From positions 248,001 through 312,000 of the forward strand of contig WPDH01000080.1 in assembly GCA_019137255.1 (NCBI GenBank): 64,000 nucleotides of DNA. Direction: 5' to 3'. The position numbers were made by a program, and so were the translations under genes. The notes beneath the pieces are model-generated. The model was not told where the DNA came from and did no database searches. It worked only from the letters and a program-made list of their open reading frames with translations. The number at the start of each line of letters is the position of its first letter. Position 1 is the first letter of the stretch. Source of the DNA: Corinectria fuckeliana. Its lineage: Eukaryota > Ascomycota > Sordariomycetes > Hypocreales > Nectriaceae. Shown piece after piece: positions 10,025 through 21,587 of the stretch.

Positions 10025-13000
10025 ATGACTACGAACGGAGCGCAAGAGGCCTTCGCGCCCCCGGATGTCTTGGCTGCTGTCATGACCATGAGGAGCGGGG
10101 AGCAAGAGGCCAAGAAGCAGGCCCATGAGTATTTGGAGAGATTCCAGAAATCGGTCAGTTGCGCGTGCTCCTGGCGCCGTCGGAAGGGTTTGCGAGGTCG
10201 ACTAACTTTGTTGGCGTGCAGAACGATTCATGGGCCACGATAGTCGGTATTCTGCAGTCGGATGCTGAACCAGAGGCGACGCTCTTCGCTGCCATTACTT
10301 TGCGTGGAAAGGTAGACAGTCAGCCGGGTTTCCAAGAACATTTGGATCTAACATTCCCCAGATCACATATGACTTGTCCACCCAGGTTCCCCCTAGCGAG
10401 CTTCCCGCTCTTCGAAGCCAGATCCTTCTCCTCCTCAAACACTTCGCTCCCGGACCCAAGCCTATCCGAGTACAGCTTTGCGTGTGCCTGGCCATCCTAG
10501 CGATCCAGATGAAGGAATGGGACGACGTTCTAGCATCTGTCGTCCAATCCCTCAGCGATAGCCCCGAAAGCCATGCTTGCATTCTGGATTTCCTACGGGT
10601 TCTCCCCGAGGAGGTCACCGAGGGTCGAAAGATCACCTTGTCTGTATGTGGAGCGCACAACCATAGACCGAGCGCCAGTTCCCTTGGAAATCGTCTCCGC
10701 CGGTCGACACCAACACGAGTTCAAGTCTAATTGTTTGGAATTAGGAAGAAGATCTTGCGGCACGGACACAAGCCTTACTAGGAGATAATGCGGGCCAGGT
10801 CGTCCAGCTCCTGATCAATTATTCTCAATCATCCCGTAAGTAACAGTGCTGTCTCCTTGAGAACCTCCAATTCTAACGCATGGCCTTTAGCCGCTGCTGC
10901 TCAAAATCCACAGCTGATGGAGTGCATTACTTCCTGGCTGCGAGAGGTTCCGGTTGGAAACGTCGTCAAGTCGCCTCTGCTGGAAATTATTTTCAACGGC
11001 GTTACGAGCGACCAGTGCAGCCAGGAGGCGTCCGAATGTCTCTGCACGATGCTGCGAGAGACTGGCGACGTGGATGAGAGCCAGGAAATCATCGAGATAC
11101 TATTCCCTAGGATTATTTCGATCCAGCCCCAAATTGCCAAGGCCGCAGAGGAGGAGGACACGGACGCCCTGAAGGCTCTGACTAAGGTCTTTGCTACTGC
11201 AGCAGAGAGCTGGGTTGTCGGGATTGCCCGCCAGCCGACGCATTTCAGACCATTGGTGGATGCCGTTCTCGAGTGCGCAGTGAGGGACAAAGAGCAGGAT
11301 GTTATCGAGCACACTTTCAATTTCTGGTATGAGCTCAAGCTCTACCTTGTGCTTGAGATATACATGCAGGGTCGCTTGGAGTTACTCGACGTCTACTCGA
11401 AGCTCGTTGATATCCTGCTCGGGCACCTCGAATTTCCCCAGCCCGACTCAGGCGACGAGAATGATCTGTTCGACGGAGATCGCGAGCAGGAGGAGAAGTT
11501 CCGAGAGTTCCGACACCAGATGGGCGATACTCTCAAGGACTCATGCGAGGTAATGGGTGTCACTGACTGCCTAACTAAGGTACTCCATGCTATCCAAGTT
11601 TGGATGTCAAAGTATGCCAGCCAGGTCACCGACACGTCGGTGCCGCACTGGCAGGAGCTAGAGGCGCCCCTGTTCGCCATGAGAGCGCTCGGCCGAATAG
11701 TCGACAAGGATGAGAATATTGTTCTGCCCCAGCTTATGCCCCTTCTTGTGCAAATGCCAAGCCACGAGAAGCTGCGCTTCGCAACCATCATGGTCCTAGC
11801 ACGATACACTGAATGGACGGCATCGCACCCCGAGTACCTGGAACCGCAGTTCAACTACATCGTTACCTCGTTCCAGTCTGACTCGAAGGAGATCATCCGG
11901 GCTGCCGCTCTGTCGATCAAGTTCTTCTGCACAGACTGCAGGCACCTCCTCAGCGGCCAGGTGTTGCAACTCCAGACGTTCTACGACCAGGTTTTGGACA
12001 AGTTGCCAGACCTCAGCAAGGAGGAAATCACCGAAGGTGTCTCCAACGTTGTGGCTGTTCAGCCAGAGGAGGAGATCTACCGGCTCCTTAAGACATACTG
12101 TGATCCTTTGGTTCAGCGGTTGATGACCAAAGCGAACAGCGCTACCGACGAGGACGGCAAGTTGGCATTGGCGGGTGAGTTGGGGTGTGGCTTAATCGAA
12201 GAGAAACTTTTGCTAACCAGATGACAGACCACCTCCAATTGATTACCATTTTCGTCCAGAATGTGGTTCCCCCTCACCATCTAGGCCAAGAGAACCCTGC
12301 CGTGAAGTACTGGCAGGAGGTCTTCCCTATCTTGTCGACTGTTTTGGACAACTTCCTCAGCTTCACCCCTATTTGTGAGAGAGTGTGCAGGTGCTGGCGA
12401 AACATGGTCATCTCGTATCGCACTGCCATGGCGCCGATGCTGCCCGAAATGGCCAACAAGCTGGCCATCGGCTTCAACAACTCAAGAGAGGGATGTTTCC
12501 TCTGGGTTACTTCCGCCATCCTCCGGGAGTTTTCCGAGGCCCGCGAGCACGTAGACCAGGCTACAACGGACAACATCTACACCTTCTTCGAGGCGCAGAC
12601 CACGACTTTTCTGAGAGTCATGACGGAACTTCAGCCCAAGGAGCTGCCCGACGTCATTGACGATTTCTTCCGTCTGCTCATCGACGCATTGCTGTACTAC
12701 CCTCAGAGGCTCGTTCCTTCGCACCTCTTGCAGTCCATCTTCGAGGCTGCGGTTTACGCCCTTACTCTGGAACAGCGTGACCCCTTGGCGTCGACGCTGC
12801 ATTTCTTGCGGGATCTTCTTTCTTACGGAGGCGACAACCCTGCTTCTAGCGACGGGCTTCCCGAGGCGGCGGCCACCGAGATCCGAATCACGATTCGAGC
12901 CCTCCTAGCAAACCTAGGCGCGAACCTCGTGAAGCAGGTCATGGCTGGTATGATGATTACCTTCCCTCGCGACTGCTTCGCCGACGGCAGCGGCGTCCTA

Positions 13001-13267
13001 TTGGCCTTGTTTGAGCTGCTCCCGGCTGAGACGACGGAGTGGGTGTCGCGTACGATCGAGTTGCTACCCCAAGGTACCGTGTCGCCCGTCGAGGCCAACC
13101 GATTGATGACCAAGATCAAGGAGAAGCTGCAGTCCGGTGACCCCAGCGCTATGAGGAACGTGCGTGCCCTCCTGCAGGACTTTACCAACACCTACAGACG
13201 CCGCAACGTGGCTCCCCGAGATGGCCTCGGCCAGCTTGAAGCTACCCGCTTCCAGTTCTCCGGATGA
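10025..13267 (+). CDS. MTR10: nuclear import receptor MTR10 / transportin-SR (importin-beta family)
   Basis: This karyopherin imports SR/RNA-binding proteins in a Ran-dependent way; the yeast protein also acts in tRNA and mRNA trafficking. I assembled six exons: 10025-10153, 10222-10311, 10362-10643, 10745-10835, 10891-12174, 12228-13267. Introns are 68, 50, 101, 55 and 53 nt and all joints keep frame. The protein is 971 residues, as expected for the family. It is alpha-helical HEAT-repeat sequence throughout, starting with an importin-beta-like N-terminus (AHEYLERFQKS/NDSWATIVGILQS/ATLFAAITLRGK). TNPO3/Mtr10-like blocks include HFRPLVDAVLECAVRDKEQD and IEHTFNFWYELK near residue 330. The C-terminus RRNVAPRDGLGQLEATRFQFSG closes the family pattern. 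The first donor, gtcagt, is unusual but the joint is supported by homology. Confidence 0.94.
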
Positions 13268-14739
13268 TTTGTGGCTAGCAAGCAGGTAGCTTGGCAAAAG
13301 TCTAGGAAGGAAATGATGACTAGATAGAGCCGTTAGCACATTGATCATTACGGTGGCAACATGTCCAGGAAGACCGAGCCTGGTTATCCTTAATGGACAG
13401 CGAGTTTCAACAGGAGAGAGTTGGCCAGGGGTTGGGCGCAAGGAGAGAGAGTGCACTGGGATATGATGAGAGTGGGAGATTTCGAGGCGATCTTTGCCGG
13501 AGGACTGGAAGGAGGTATAATACCATGGCCATTTGTCTTTCAAGTGCGAAATTGGAAGGAATTTCACCGCGACCGGCCAGTATTGACCCGTCGACGGAGA
13601 CAGACAAAAAGGATCGGAGAGTGAAGATGATGGACGATGTGGTGGACGGACAGAGTCGATAACTCTAGAGAAGTATAAAAAAAACCATTACGAACAAAAG
13701 CGGTCGGAATGTTCCGTTCACCTTCGGTTATGATATAACAGGGCTGCCTTTTTTACAACGGGAGGAAAGGAGTCCGTCAATGTGATTGAATTAGTAGTAG
13801 TAGGTAAGTATCTACACGAGTGTTGGTCGTATATCAACACCAACAGGTTCACTCCACGTAACTCCCGACTGGTTAAAAATAGGTAAACCCGATTTTCAAG
13901 AGCCCCCATCATTTTGAAACCATTTGAATGGTTCGAGAGCTATGTGGAACAAGTAGGTCAATTGAACAACACCCATCACCCGCGTGGCAGGTACATTACT
14001 TAAAGTACACCACCGCAGCAACTTAAGTACTACCCGACCTAAGGCACCTCAGCCATCCTTATCTTCTTTTCTCATTCCTACACCTATCAGACTTCACACA
14101 CACAAAATACCAACTACCTTTGCTTTTCCACCGGCCAACTATCTGCATTCTGTCATTCACTTGTTCCTTTGCCCCACCTTGTTCGTCTCTCGTGACTGTT
14201 CGCCGAAGTCACCACCATGTTTGAACACCGCAAGAGAAGCAGCTGTCTCTGCCAGTATGTCGGCAGCAAGAGGCCTCATTATTATCACCGAAGATCCTTG
14301 CATAATTTTTCCAACATGAGAGCCAGGAACCAGGCGATGCTGTGATAAAACTTGCAGTTCATGGTTGTCCTCTCAAGTGTTCCTCGTTCAAGTGTCTGCC
14401 ACAAGGGACAACCCGCAGAACACGAGAATAGCACTCATAGGGGTCCATATTCACCCTCGCGCTGCAATGTTCATCCCAAAGATAAATACCACCGATGGCA
14501 CCTGGCTGCCGTCGTATTCCTCCCGAACCAATAACCAATCCTCACCAATTCAACAGTCTTGCCACTGTTGTCTTCTAGTCCATTGACTAGAAGACATTGA
14601 CCATCGCAAATCAACTCAGCAATTGTACACGCAGCCTTCATCTTCTAGTCGACTTACTAGGAGACATTGATTTGATCTCACTCTCATCTGCCATCGCAAG
14701 TTTCCTCTACACTCTCGCAGGTTTCGCAATCTCGGCATC
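13268..14739. other. 1.5-kb spacer upstream of the cysteine-rich gene
   Basis: No supported ORF. It contains the MTR10 3' end, TAGTAGTAGGTA and CTTAAGTAC words (13794-13810 and 14000-14035), a C/T-rich stretch from about 14055, and the duplicated hairpin described separately at 14571-14670. Confidence 0.5.
14571..14670 (+). repeat. duplicated hairpin in the leader of the cysteine-rich gene
   Basis: Copy 1 (14571-14600) contains a perfect inverted repeat, TCTTCTAGTC-catt-GACTAGAAGA, followed by CATTGA. Copy 2 (14641-14670) is 70 bp downstream and matches at 26 of 30 positions. Its arms pair imperfectly, with one G-U-compatible change and one mismatch. Both lie 70-170 bp upstream of the ATG at 14740, so they are probably in the 5' leader or core promoter. 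Function is unknown. Confidence 0.7.
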
Positions 14740-17700
14740 ATGAATCCTGAAGCCAACTCGCCTAGAGCTCGGGGGGAGAGGGACGCCGAAGAGAATTCTA
14801 GCCAGCTGCTCAGTGAGAAGACCAAAGGCAAACGCCCCGCCGGTCTTCCTGTCGACGATGAAGGATCGGCAAAGAAGCAGAAAGGCAACGCACCACAGAG
14901 TGCCGAGGCCAGAGGCAAGCGCCCAGCGGGTGAAGACGACCAAGACGAAGACGAGAGGGGGCTCGACCGCCTGAAGAAGAGTTTCAAGTATCGGGCACAG
15001 AACAGGAGAAAGCAACTACAGCGAACACTGGATAAACAAGCGGCCAAAGCACAACCGGGTGACGCCCTCTGCCACTTCTGCACCGACACTCCCGAAGGCC
15101 GCGCCGCCAACGCTGAACGTCCCTGCGACTGGGCCAAGCATGGCCGGTTCGGCCGCGTCCGCGTCGAGTGTCGCAACTGCGCTGACTTCCGGAGCACGAA
15201 TCCAGACGCCGCGGTGCCCTGCAAGGTCGGAGACGAAGTCATGGACCATCGGCGCTACGGCATCCAGGACCCAACTGTCCCCGCCGTGTGGGCCTGCGAT
15301 GACTGCATCACCCTCGGCAAACAGAGCACCTGCGACGTGGACGTGTTCTTGGGATATCGTTGCTCCAACAGTCCCCACGTGCGGCGGTGCACTGCCGGCG
15401 TCTTCACGGACCTCAAGCCCCGGCCGACCGAGATCAGCGAGCGGCCGTGGTTCCGGCATTCTTGCGACGAATGCCAGTCCGGTCCGCAGGCTGCCGCCGT
15501 CGGGCATATGTGCGACTGGCTTCGGGATCGCACTTCGTGGGACAGTGGGTGTACGTCGTGTATCGTCAACGGCCTCCCCTGCCGTAAGGACGACCACATG
15601 GTGTCCGTACCGGCCAATCCGCCGGCGCCAGGCCTCTGGTCGTCGCCAGGAGCTTCGTTGCTGAACGCAAACACCATATCTCTGAACTACGCCTCCAAAT
15701 GGAGACCTTGGTGCTTGGCGTGCGCTGATTTCCGAGCCGTCAACGAGTGCCGGGTCTCCAAGTCGCATCCCTTGGCGTCCTGCGTCAGGTGCAATCAGCT
15801 CGGAATCAACTGCGTAGATCCACTCACCGGGCAAAGGTTTCCTCTCCTAGACCTGAGCCGGGTCGGCTTCGGCGGCTGGATGCCCTTCCAAGTCTGTGGG
15901 CGTTGCAAGGAGACTGGCCGCCCCTGTGACCGCCAGCGGCCGTGTGATTCGTGCACCAGCAATGGCGAGTGGGCGCTCTGCGACCCCTTTTCCAGGAGAG
16001 ATCCGAAGACAATCATCAACTGCTGCAGCCGCTTCGCAGAACCGCCCAGTGCCTTGTACTACCTCGCCCTCGGATATGGCGCCGGCGGAGTCGACACCGT
16101 CAAGGATGGCTCCCAACTTGAGGACTGGATCGGTCCCGCGACCGCCTGCTACGCCGTGGAAGATGCCCCGGAGAACACATGGCACGTCGCTGACAACGTC
16201 ATTGCGGCAAACAACCAGTTGCGGCCGCACGGGAAACCGCCTCACGGTGGTCCTGGAGGCCTTCTGTCTACAGACGTAGCGCCGGCAGATCTCACCAAAG
16301 AGGAGCTCAGGAAGATGATCAGCAACTGTTGGGTCGGCAGCTTCACTCCCAACCAGAGCCCCAACTATCGGAGAATACTCGCGGCCTGTAGAGCCCCGGG
16401 ATATCCTTACAGTCCTGCCGATCAGTCTCATACCATGGAGTCTGCCAGGCCTTACGAGATCCAGCCTCGAATGCCCAGTTTCGCGGCATCCCGTCACGGA
16501 AAGCCCCCATCAGCGGCAAACCCCTTCCCCCCCGGTGGTATTCCCCAAGCCCTGAGGGAGTTGACAAGAGATGTCCTTCAGGCAGCTCAACAGCGCAACC
16601 CGCGCGTTCGGGCAGACCAGCTTTTAGGGCGGTTTAGAGCACCACCTCCTAGTTTGCCTGCTCCGCCCAACATGTCCGTGGAAGGGACAGGCTCTGGCAA
16701 CCAGGGTGTTAACGAGCAAGGTCAGCATATAAACCCTCCTAGCCAAGACATCAACGTTGACGACGAGAACCAGGTCCCAGGCGCTGAGGTCAAGGCTGGG
16801 GCTGAATATCAAGACAGCCTCATGCCTCCTGTTACCGGTACTGTCGATCTGGCTCGTCTTCAAATCCCAGCAGACGGTAACATGGCTCATGGCGATGCCG
16901 TTTTTTCGCCAGATAGCATAGAGAAGCTGGTCACCGACCTCAACGCCTTTGTCCTCTCTCCATCGGGAGACCAGAAACTGCTGCCTACAGTCGGGCCCTC
17001 GCGCTGGCATCAGTTCAACAATCTCGAGGGCATCGACATGTCCCATTGGCGACAGGTCGAGGAGGACCACTTCTTCACCCCAGCGCGTCTCTTTGGAAAC
17101 TCCAACGGCAACAGGCTCGCCGACAGCCCCGCCCGCGACGTCCTCCAAGACATCCCCCTTGAGCCGCCGACCGACGCCATTGAGGTGGAATATTTCGTTT
17201 GCTGCATGGAGCCTGGGCGCGGCGGCTACCGTCTGTGCCCCAGGCTCGCGGCTGACAAGGTCGGATGCCAAAGCCTCACCCATCGGAAAGAGATCCCCTT
17301 TCACCATCTCATCTGCACCGAGTGCGCCGACGAAGGCGCTCGAATTGTCGTGGACCCAGACGCCGACGCCATCACAGCCCGCGAGATCGTCGGCATGCGC
17401 GCCTACGCGTGTGACCCATGCGCGAAGGTGCTCTCCGAGGACGGCAAGTTTGCAGCCTCCCTTGAGCAAGCCGGCGCCAAGAACGTCTGGGGCGAGATCA
17501 GCCCGGGTCCTCACGTCACCGGCTCCATCTCCGACATGTTCCAGCGCACCGCCGTCCAGTACCAGGCGGGCACTCTCTCAACCACCGGATGCGCTTGCGC
17601 GACCAAACTTCTCGACCGCCCGCTGTGCCGCTTCCACCGGCTGCACTACGCCGAGCTCGCCATGAAGCACGCGTCGCTGATGCGCGAGTGGCGGCTGAGC

Positions 17701-17937
17701 CGCTTCGGCAAGCCCGTGTGCCCCGTGTGCCTCACCAACAAGCCCGTTCATGAAGCCGAACTCTCGGCGGATCACGACGGCTTCCAAGCAACCGTGAACG
17801 GGCCGACGGCTTGGGCGTGCCTCGTGTGCATGGACTGGGTTGTGAACCAGCACAACGACGATGGCAACGCTCCCCAGCTGGTGCCCGGACACCTCACCGC
17901 CTCGTTCGCCGGCAAGACCACCGGTGTCCAATACTAA
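14740..17937 (+). CDS. unrecognised cysteine-rich protein with tandem Zn2Cys6-like modules
   Basis: Intronless 1065-residue ORF. I do not recognise a characterised family. Residues 1-105 are charged and probably nuclear-targeting, with two GKRPAG repeats, KKQKGN and a basic RAQNRRKQLQR helix. Five cysteine modules follow. C111/114/129/144/147/161, C242/245/258/271/274/281 and C325/328/337/348/351/358 follow a stretched Zn2Cys6 layout. C186/189/198/208/217 is incomplete. C386/389/396/402/405/414 fits the canonical C-x2-C-x6-C-x5-C-x2-C-x8-C spacing exactly. The middle (about 440-810) is Pro/Gly-rich, with a helix near 600-635. The C-terminal part has paired CxxC knuckles (C859/862 with C891/894; C994/997 with C1027/1030) and a C951-x-C953/C963/H966/H969 group. 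It lacks an obvious fungal-specific transcription factor domain. A multi-zinc nuclear protein is inferred; DNA binding is unproven. Confidence 0.8.
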   Translation: MNPEANSPRARGERDAEENSSQLLSEKTKGKRPAGLPVDDEGSAKKQKGNAPQSAEARGKRPAGEDDQDEDERGLDRLKKSFKYRAQNRRKQLQRTLDKQAAKAQPGDALCHFCTDTPEGRAANAERPCDWAKHGRFGRVRVECRNCADFRSTNPDAAVPCKVGDEVMDHRRYGIQDPTVPAVWACDDCITLGKQSTCDVDVFLGYRCSNSPHVRRCTAGVFTDLKPRPTEISERPWFRHSCDECQSGPQAAAVGHMCDWLRDRTSWDSGCTSCIVNGLPCRKDDHMVSVPANPPAPGLWSSPGASLLNANTISLNYASKWRPWCLACADFRAVNECRVSKSHPLASCVRCNQLGINCVDPLTGQRFPLLDLSRVGFGGWMPFQVCGRCKETGRPCDRQRPCDSCTSNGEWALCDPFSRRDPKTIINCCSRFAEPPSALYYLALGYGAGGVDTVKDGSQLEDWIGPATACYAVEDAPENTWHVADNVIAANNQLRPHGKPPHGGPGGLLSTDVAPADLTKEELRKMISNCWVGSFTPNQSPNYRRILAACRAPGYPYSPADQSHTMESARPYEIQPRMPSFAASRHGKPPSAANPFPPGGIPQALRELTRDVLQAAQQRNPRVRADQLLGRFRAPPPSLPAPPNMSVEGTGSGNQGVNEQGQHINPPSQDINVDDENQVPGAEVKAGAEYQDSLMPPVTGTVDLARLQIPADGNMAHGDAVFSPDSIEKLVTDLNAFVLSPSGDQKLLPTVGPSRWHQFNNLEGIDMSHWRQVEEDHFFTPARLFGNSNGNRLADSPARDVLQDIPLEPPTDAIEVEYFVCCMEPGRGGYRLCPRLAADKVGCQSLTHRKEIPFHHLICTECADEGARIVVDPDADAITAREIVGMRAYACDPCAKVLSEDGKFAASLEQAGAKNVWGEISPGPHVTGSISDMFQRTAVQYQAGTLSTTGCACATKLLDRPLCRFHRLHYAELAMKHASLMREWRLSRFGKPVCPVCLTNKPVHEAELSADHDGFQATVNGPTAWACLVCMDWVVNQHNDDGNAPQLVPGHLTASFAGKTTGVQY

Positions 17938-19268
17938 AATGGATCGCAAGGGCCATGGGACCGAGGATAGTTCGGGGTAACACCTGAGTTCGGATAGCCA
18001 ACAGACTGAGCTAGATAACAAATCAGCTTTCGGAAAAGAATATTGTGCCAACACGCTGACTGACCGTTGCAAACTGTGAAGGCCAGTGCCCGTAAGAATC
18101 CTAGGATGATAGATAGTTCAGGCTCATAATTGGAAGCGTCTGAGACATATCTCAAGAACCTCATCGCAGGCCAAGTTCAAGAAATGCGCAATCATCTTCG
18201 CAGTAGTGAAAAATGCAACTGTGGGGGAAGTTTCGTACTGACTCGTCATCTTTTCCAGTCCTGTGAAGAGTCCGGAATGTCGCCGACCAGTCTACCAACT
18301 TGGAGTAAAAGGGGATTTCGAGAGATGAGTAGTATAGCTTCGTCGCTCAAACACACACACGCAGTCTGGACCATAGAGATAGAAGGGTTAGGCTAGAGAA
18401 GACGTAGTCAGGCCCTTACAAGGGGCTGAGTGCTCATTGATTGACCAACGAGTGAAGGTGGATTCAAGTGTGATGAGGCAAGATCGTATGGCTACGGGTA
18501 GGTATATCAGTTGCTCAACAGGCCGCTATGCCGGTGCTTGTTCCGCCTCCAAGGTATTCATTCAGCTGTTCACGTAAAAGCCGGACAGGCGAAGCTTGAC
18601 AAAGGGGGTAGTTGGATTTTTCTGACTGAGACCACTGCTGCCGAAGAGAAGGAAACCTCATGAAAGAAAGGAAATTACAGGTATGAAATAATGGATATAG
18701 AGAAAAGCGCAGAACCCGTATTTAGTCTTCGAAATTCATCCTCCCCGGTGACGCAAAATAAAAAAAATCGGGCCGTCTCTCGCGAGGTCCTGGGGCCGAG
18801 CAATCTGCTGAAACGGCGTCGGCGTAAGCTTCCAGTTTTCGTCTCCCCCTTCGGTAAATAGATGATGGTTCTTTTTATCCATGACGTCCAAAATGAGGCA
18901 CTCCACGGGGACCGCCGTACCGTTTGCCATGTACCATCATGGCGCTGCTCGCCTTCCAGATCCTGTTGGCATGGCTGGCCTCTGTCGTGTCTCCGCGACA
19001 TGTCCGTGGGCTGCGTCGAAAAGTCCAAGTGTGTGCAATCAAGCCAGAACCCGACTCCCCATCCGATGCAATCAACGTTTTGATCCCGACGTCCTCCCAA
19101 GGAAAACTGCCTGTCCCGTCAGGATTCGACAACGGGGCGCGCGAATATGAAGCCCAGGACATGACGGGCATCCAGTCGCCCAGTCGTCATCGTCGTCGCC
19201 ACGTCTCGCCGCACCTCGAGATTCGAAATCGTTCCCCACCTCTTCCCCTTTCACGAACGAGCATTCCT
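17938..19268. other. convergent spacer between the cysteine-rich gene and RAS1
   Basis: This 1.3-kb stretch holds both 3' ends. Open frames on the minus strand (18675-19171) show no family resemblance and probably lie in the RAS1 3' UTR. No RNA gene or repeat was recognised. Confidence 0.5.
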
Positions 19269-20205
19269 TTACATAACCACACACTTGGAGCAGCAGCCGG
19301 CCTGTTGGTCTCCGTCGTCGATGTCCATGGGCTTGGGAGGGCCGTTCGCGCCGGAGGTTCCACCGCTGCCAGTCGAGTAGCCTTGCATCTCGCGGTTGTA
19401 TCTTCGGATCTCTCGCACGATATCGTAGAAAGCCTTGTCGACATTGATCCGAGATTTGGCGGAAGTCTCGATGAACTTGCAACCAAATGATCTCGCAAGC
19501 GCCTCACCCTCTGCAGGTAGTTTTGTTAGCCATGTCCAAGCGTTCCAGCACATGTGCCGAGGCTTCCAGCGTACCTTGTCGCGTAACTTCCCGCTCGCCC
19601 TCCAAATCGCATTTGTTGCCGACGACAACCATGGGGAAGTAGTCCTTGTCCTTGACTCGCAGGATCTGTTGCTGGAAAGTAGTGATTTCCTCGAAGCTCT
19701 GCCGGGAGGTGATGGAGTAGACTAGCAGAAAGCCCTCGCCGGTTCGCATGTACTGCTCTCGCATGGCGCTGTACTCCTCCTGGCCGGCGGTATCGAGGAC
19801 GTCGAGAAGGGCGACCTCATCGTCGATGACGCACTGCTTTCGGTACGAATCTATTGGTAGCGGAGACTATCAGTACGGGGAGGTTGGACCAACGGATTGT
19901 GGTGATGGGGAATGTATGGCGACGAACCTTCAATTGTGGGATCATACTCATCGACGAAGTGACTCTGGATCAACTGGATGGTCAAGCATGATTTACCGAC
20001 ACCACCACCGCCGACGACGACGAGCTTGTACTCTCGCAAAAACTGGAATAGACGCGGCCGAGTTAGCTACGGAATCGGGAACAGCAGTGAGGTGAGACAG
20101 GAGCAAAGCGTGAGCGGCAATGTGCCGGCATAGCGATAGCAGCAGCCCACCACGTCAACGGCTTGAAGGCATTTCGAAGAAGCGTACCTTGGTGGACGAA
20201 GCCAT
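19269..20205 (-). CDS. RAS1: Ras-type small GTPase RAS1
   Basis: This membrane-anchored GTP switch acts upstream of cAMP/PKA and MAPK signalling in filamentous fungi. There are four exons: 20188-20205, 19928-20042, 19575-19850, 19269-19510. Introns are 145, 77 and 64 nt; all joints keep frame and give 216 residues. The first coding exon has only 18 nt (MASSTK). Ras motifs are intact: P-loop GGGGVGKS, switch I YDPTIEDSYRKQ, switch [22 protein letters not shown] and ETSAK. The hypervariable tail ([16 protein letters not shown]) ends in CCSKCVVM, giving a farnesylated CAAX cysteine with neighbouring palmitoylatable cysteines. From memory it resembles the Colletotrichum trifolii Ras protein very closely; that needs alignment. 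Confidence 0.97.
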
Positions 20206-20299
20206 TGTGTATGGTGTTTGGTTGAAGCAGCTCGGGGCAGCTCAGTCGGGAGGCGCTGAAAATTGACTCGCGCAGGGGGGCTGGTCGTCGCAGAACCGT

Positions 20300-20590
20300 A
20301 GAATTGAAGGGCGGGCGACGAGAAGCAGAAGACGATGGACGACGGGGATGGAGATGGCGGGGAGAAGGAGGAGTGGGAAAAAAATGGTCGAGAAATGGCG
20401 GATTGGAGAATGGAGATGGAGTTGGACAAAGAAAGGGAGGAGTAAGTGTTTCGCGTGGGACTGGAGGAGAGAGAGAGAATGGATGGACGGACGGGATGCA
20501 AAGGGCCCAAGTTCTGAAAGGTCAAAGCAGAAGGGAAGGGGGGTGCTATACCGGGAAGGGGAGGGAGGGGGGAGGGGGGGGGGCGTAGAT
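20300..20590 (+). repeat. purine-rich (GA) tract upstream of RAS1
   Basis: The + strand is strongly A/G-biased for nearly 300 bp, so the RAS1 sense strand is C/T-rich. It begins about 95 bp upstream of the RAS1 ATG. Pyrimidine-rich leaders are common in strongly expressed fungal genes; this is a long example, ending in a G10 run. Confidence 0.65.
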
Positions 20591-21572
20591 AGTAAGTGGT
20601 AGATGGGGGAGAGAGGAATGGATGGATTAATTAGACCTAATCTAGTACCTTGGTAGTACATACTAAGTAAGTAGTAAAAGTCTGGTGTGGGAGCCCAGGT
20701 GGTTTCCAGGTTCCATGTCCACTAAGGCAAGGTACCTACTAGCAGGCTGCCCTGGTTCTTCGACCTTGACAGCCTTTGGACAATAGCGGTGGCAGCGGAC
20801 TTGGGCTAGGTATGCGGTGTGGGGAAAGGCGGAAAAGACGACGAAGACAACGAACACGGACAATCAAGGCAGATAGCTGGGAGCATCTTCTTGCTGAGGA
20901 CGTCAATACAGCCCCGTCCCGTCCACCGCTGCTGGGCGCTCAAAAGACCGCTGGAGACTCCCGTCCCGCCAGTGGGAAGCTGTGACCACTTGGGGCCGCT
21001 CGCCGGGCTACTTAGGCCTACTCAACCGCTAAGGCCCGGACTGGTCATTGGCCGGTCTAATCCTAAGCAGCCGGGGGGCCGGGGGGAGAGTGACGACGGA
21101 TCGGATTGGACATGGTCGGCGGTTCCATGCGCTGAGAGCTCACGAGGAAAAAATACTGGCTGATGAGTTTTGACAGCCGATAAGAGGATTGACGCGGAGA
21201 TGGATGCAACCGGGGAAAGGGACAAGTAATGGATCCTCCGTCCAATCCAGCAACACCACCGCCATCTGGATAATAACAATAAAAGGAGCAAAGGCGGATC
21301 GCTGCGAACGGCAAACGGCGAATGGCAGCGCCCGGGCCAGACTGTCCATATGTAATTGACGGCGGGCCTAGCTCGCGGGCGCCCCAATCGTCAAAACAGG
21401 GACTGGACGAACGTCAACCGACAATTACCAGTTAGTTATCAGGAGCATGACCGCCATGGAAGAGTTCTAGACCAGCCCGCATCCCTATTTTCTGGGTCCA
21501 TGGTCAAGCCGGAATGAAAGAGAAAACCCAACACGCACACAGCCCACGCAACCTTAGATGAATTAAGCCAAA

Positions 21573-21587
21573 CCCCCCCCCCCCCCC
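21573..21587. repeat. C15 homopolymer
   Basis: Fifteen consecutive C residues in a gene-free block. The length is prone to sequencing error. Confidence 0.7.

Noticed and set aside
15016..15834. 272-residue open frame on minus strand
   Set aside because: Antisense to the cysteine-rich gene; no family resemblance and no ATG context support.
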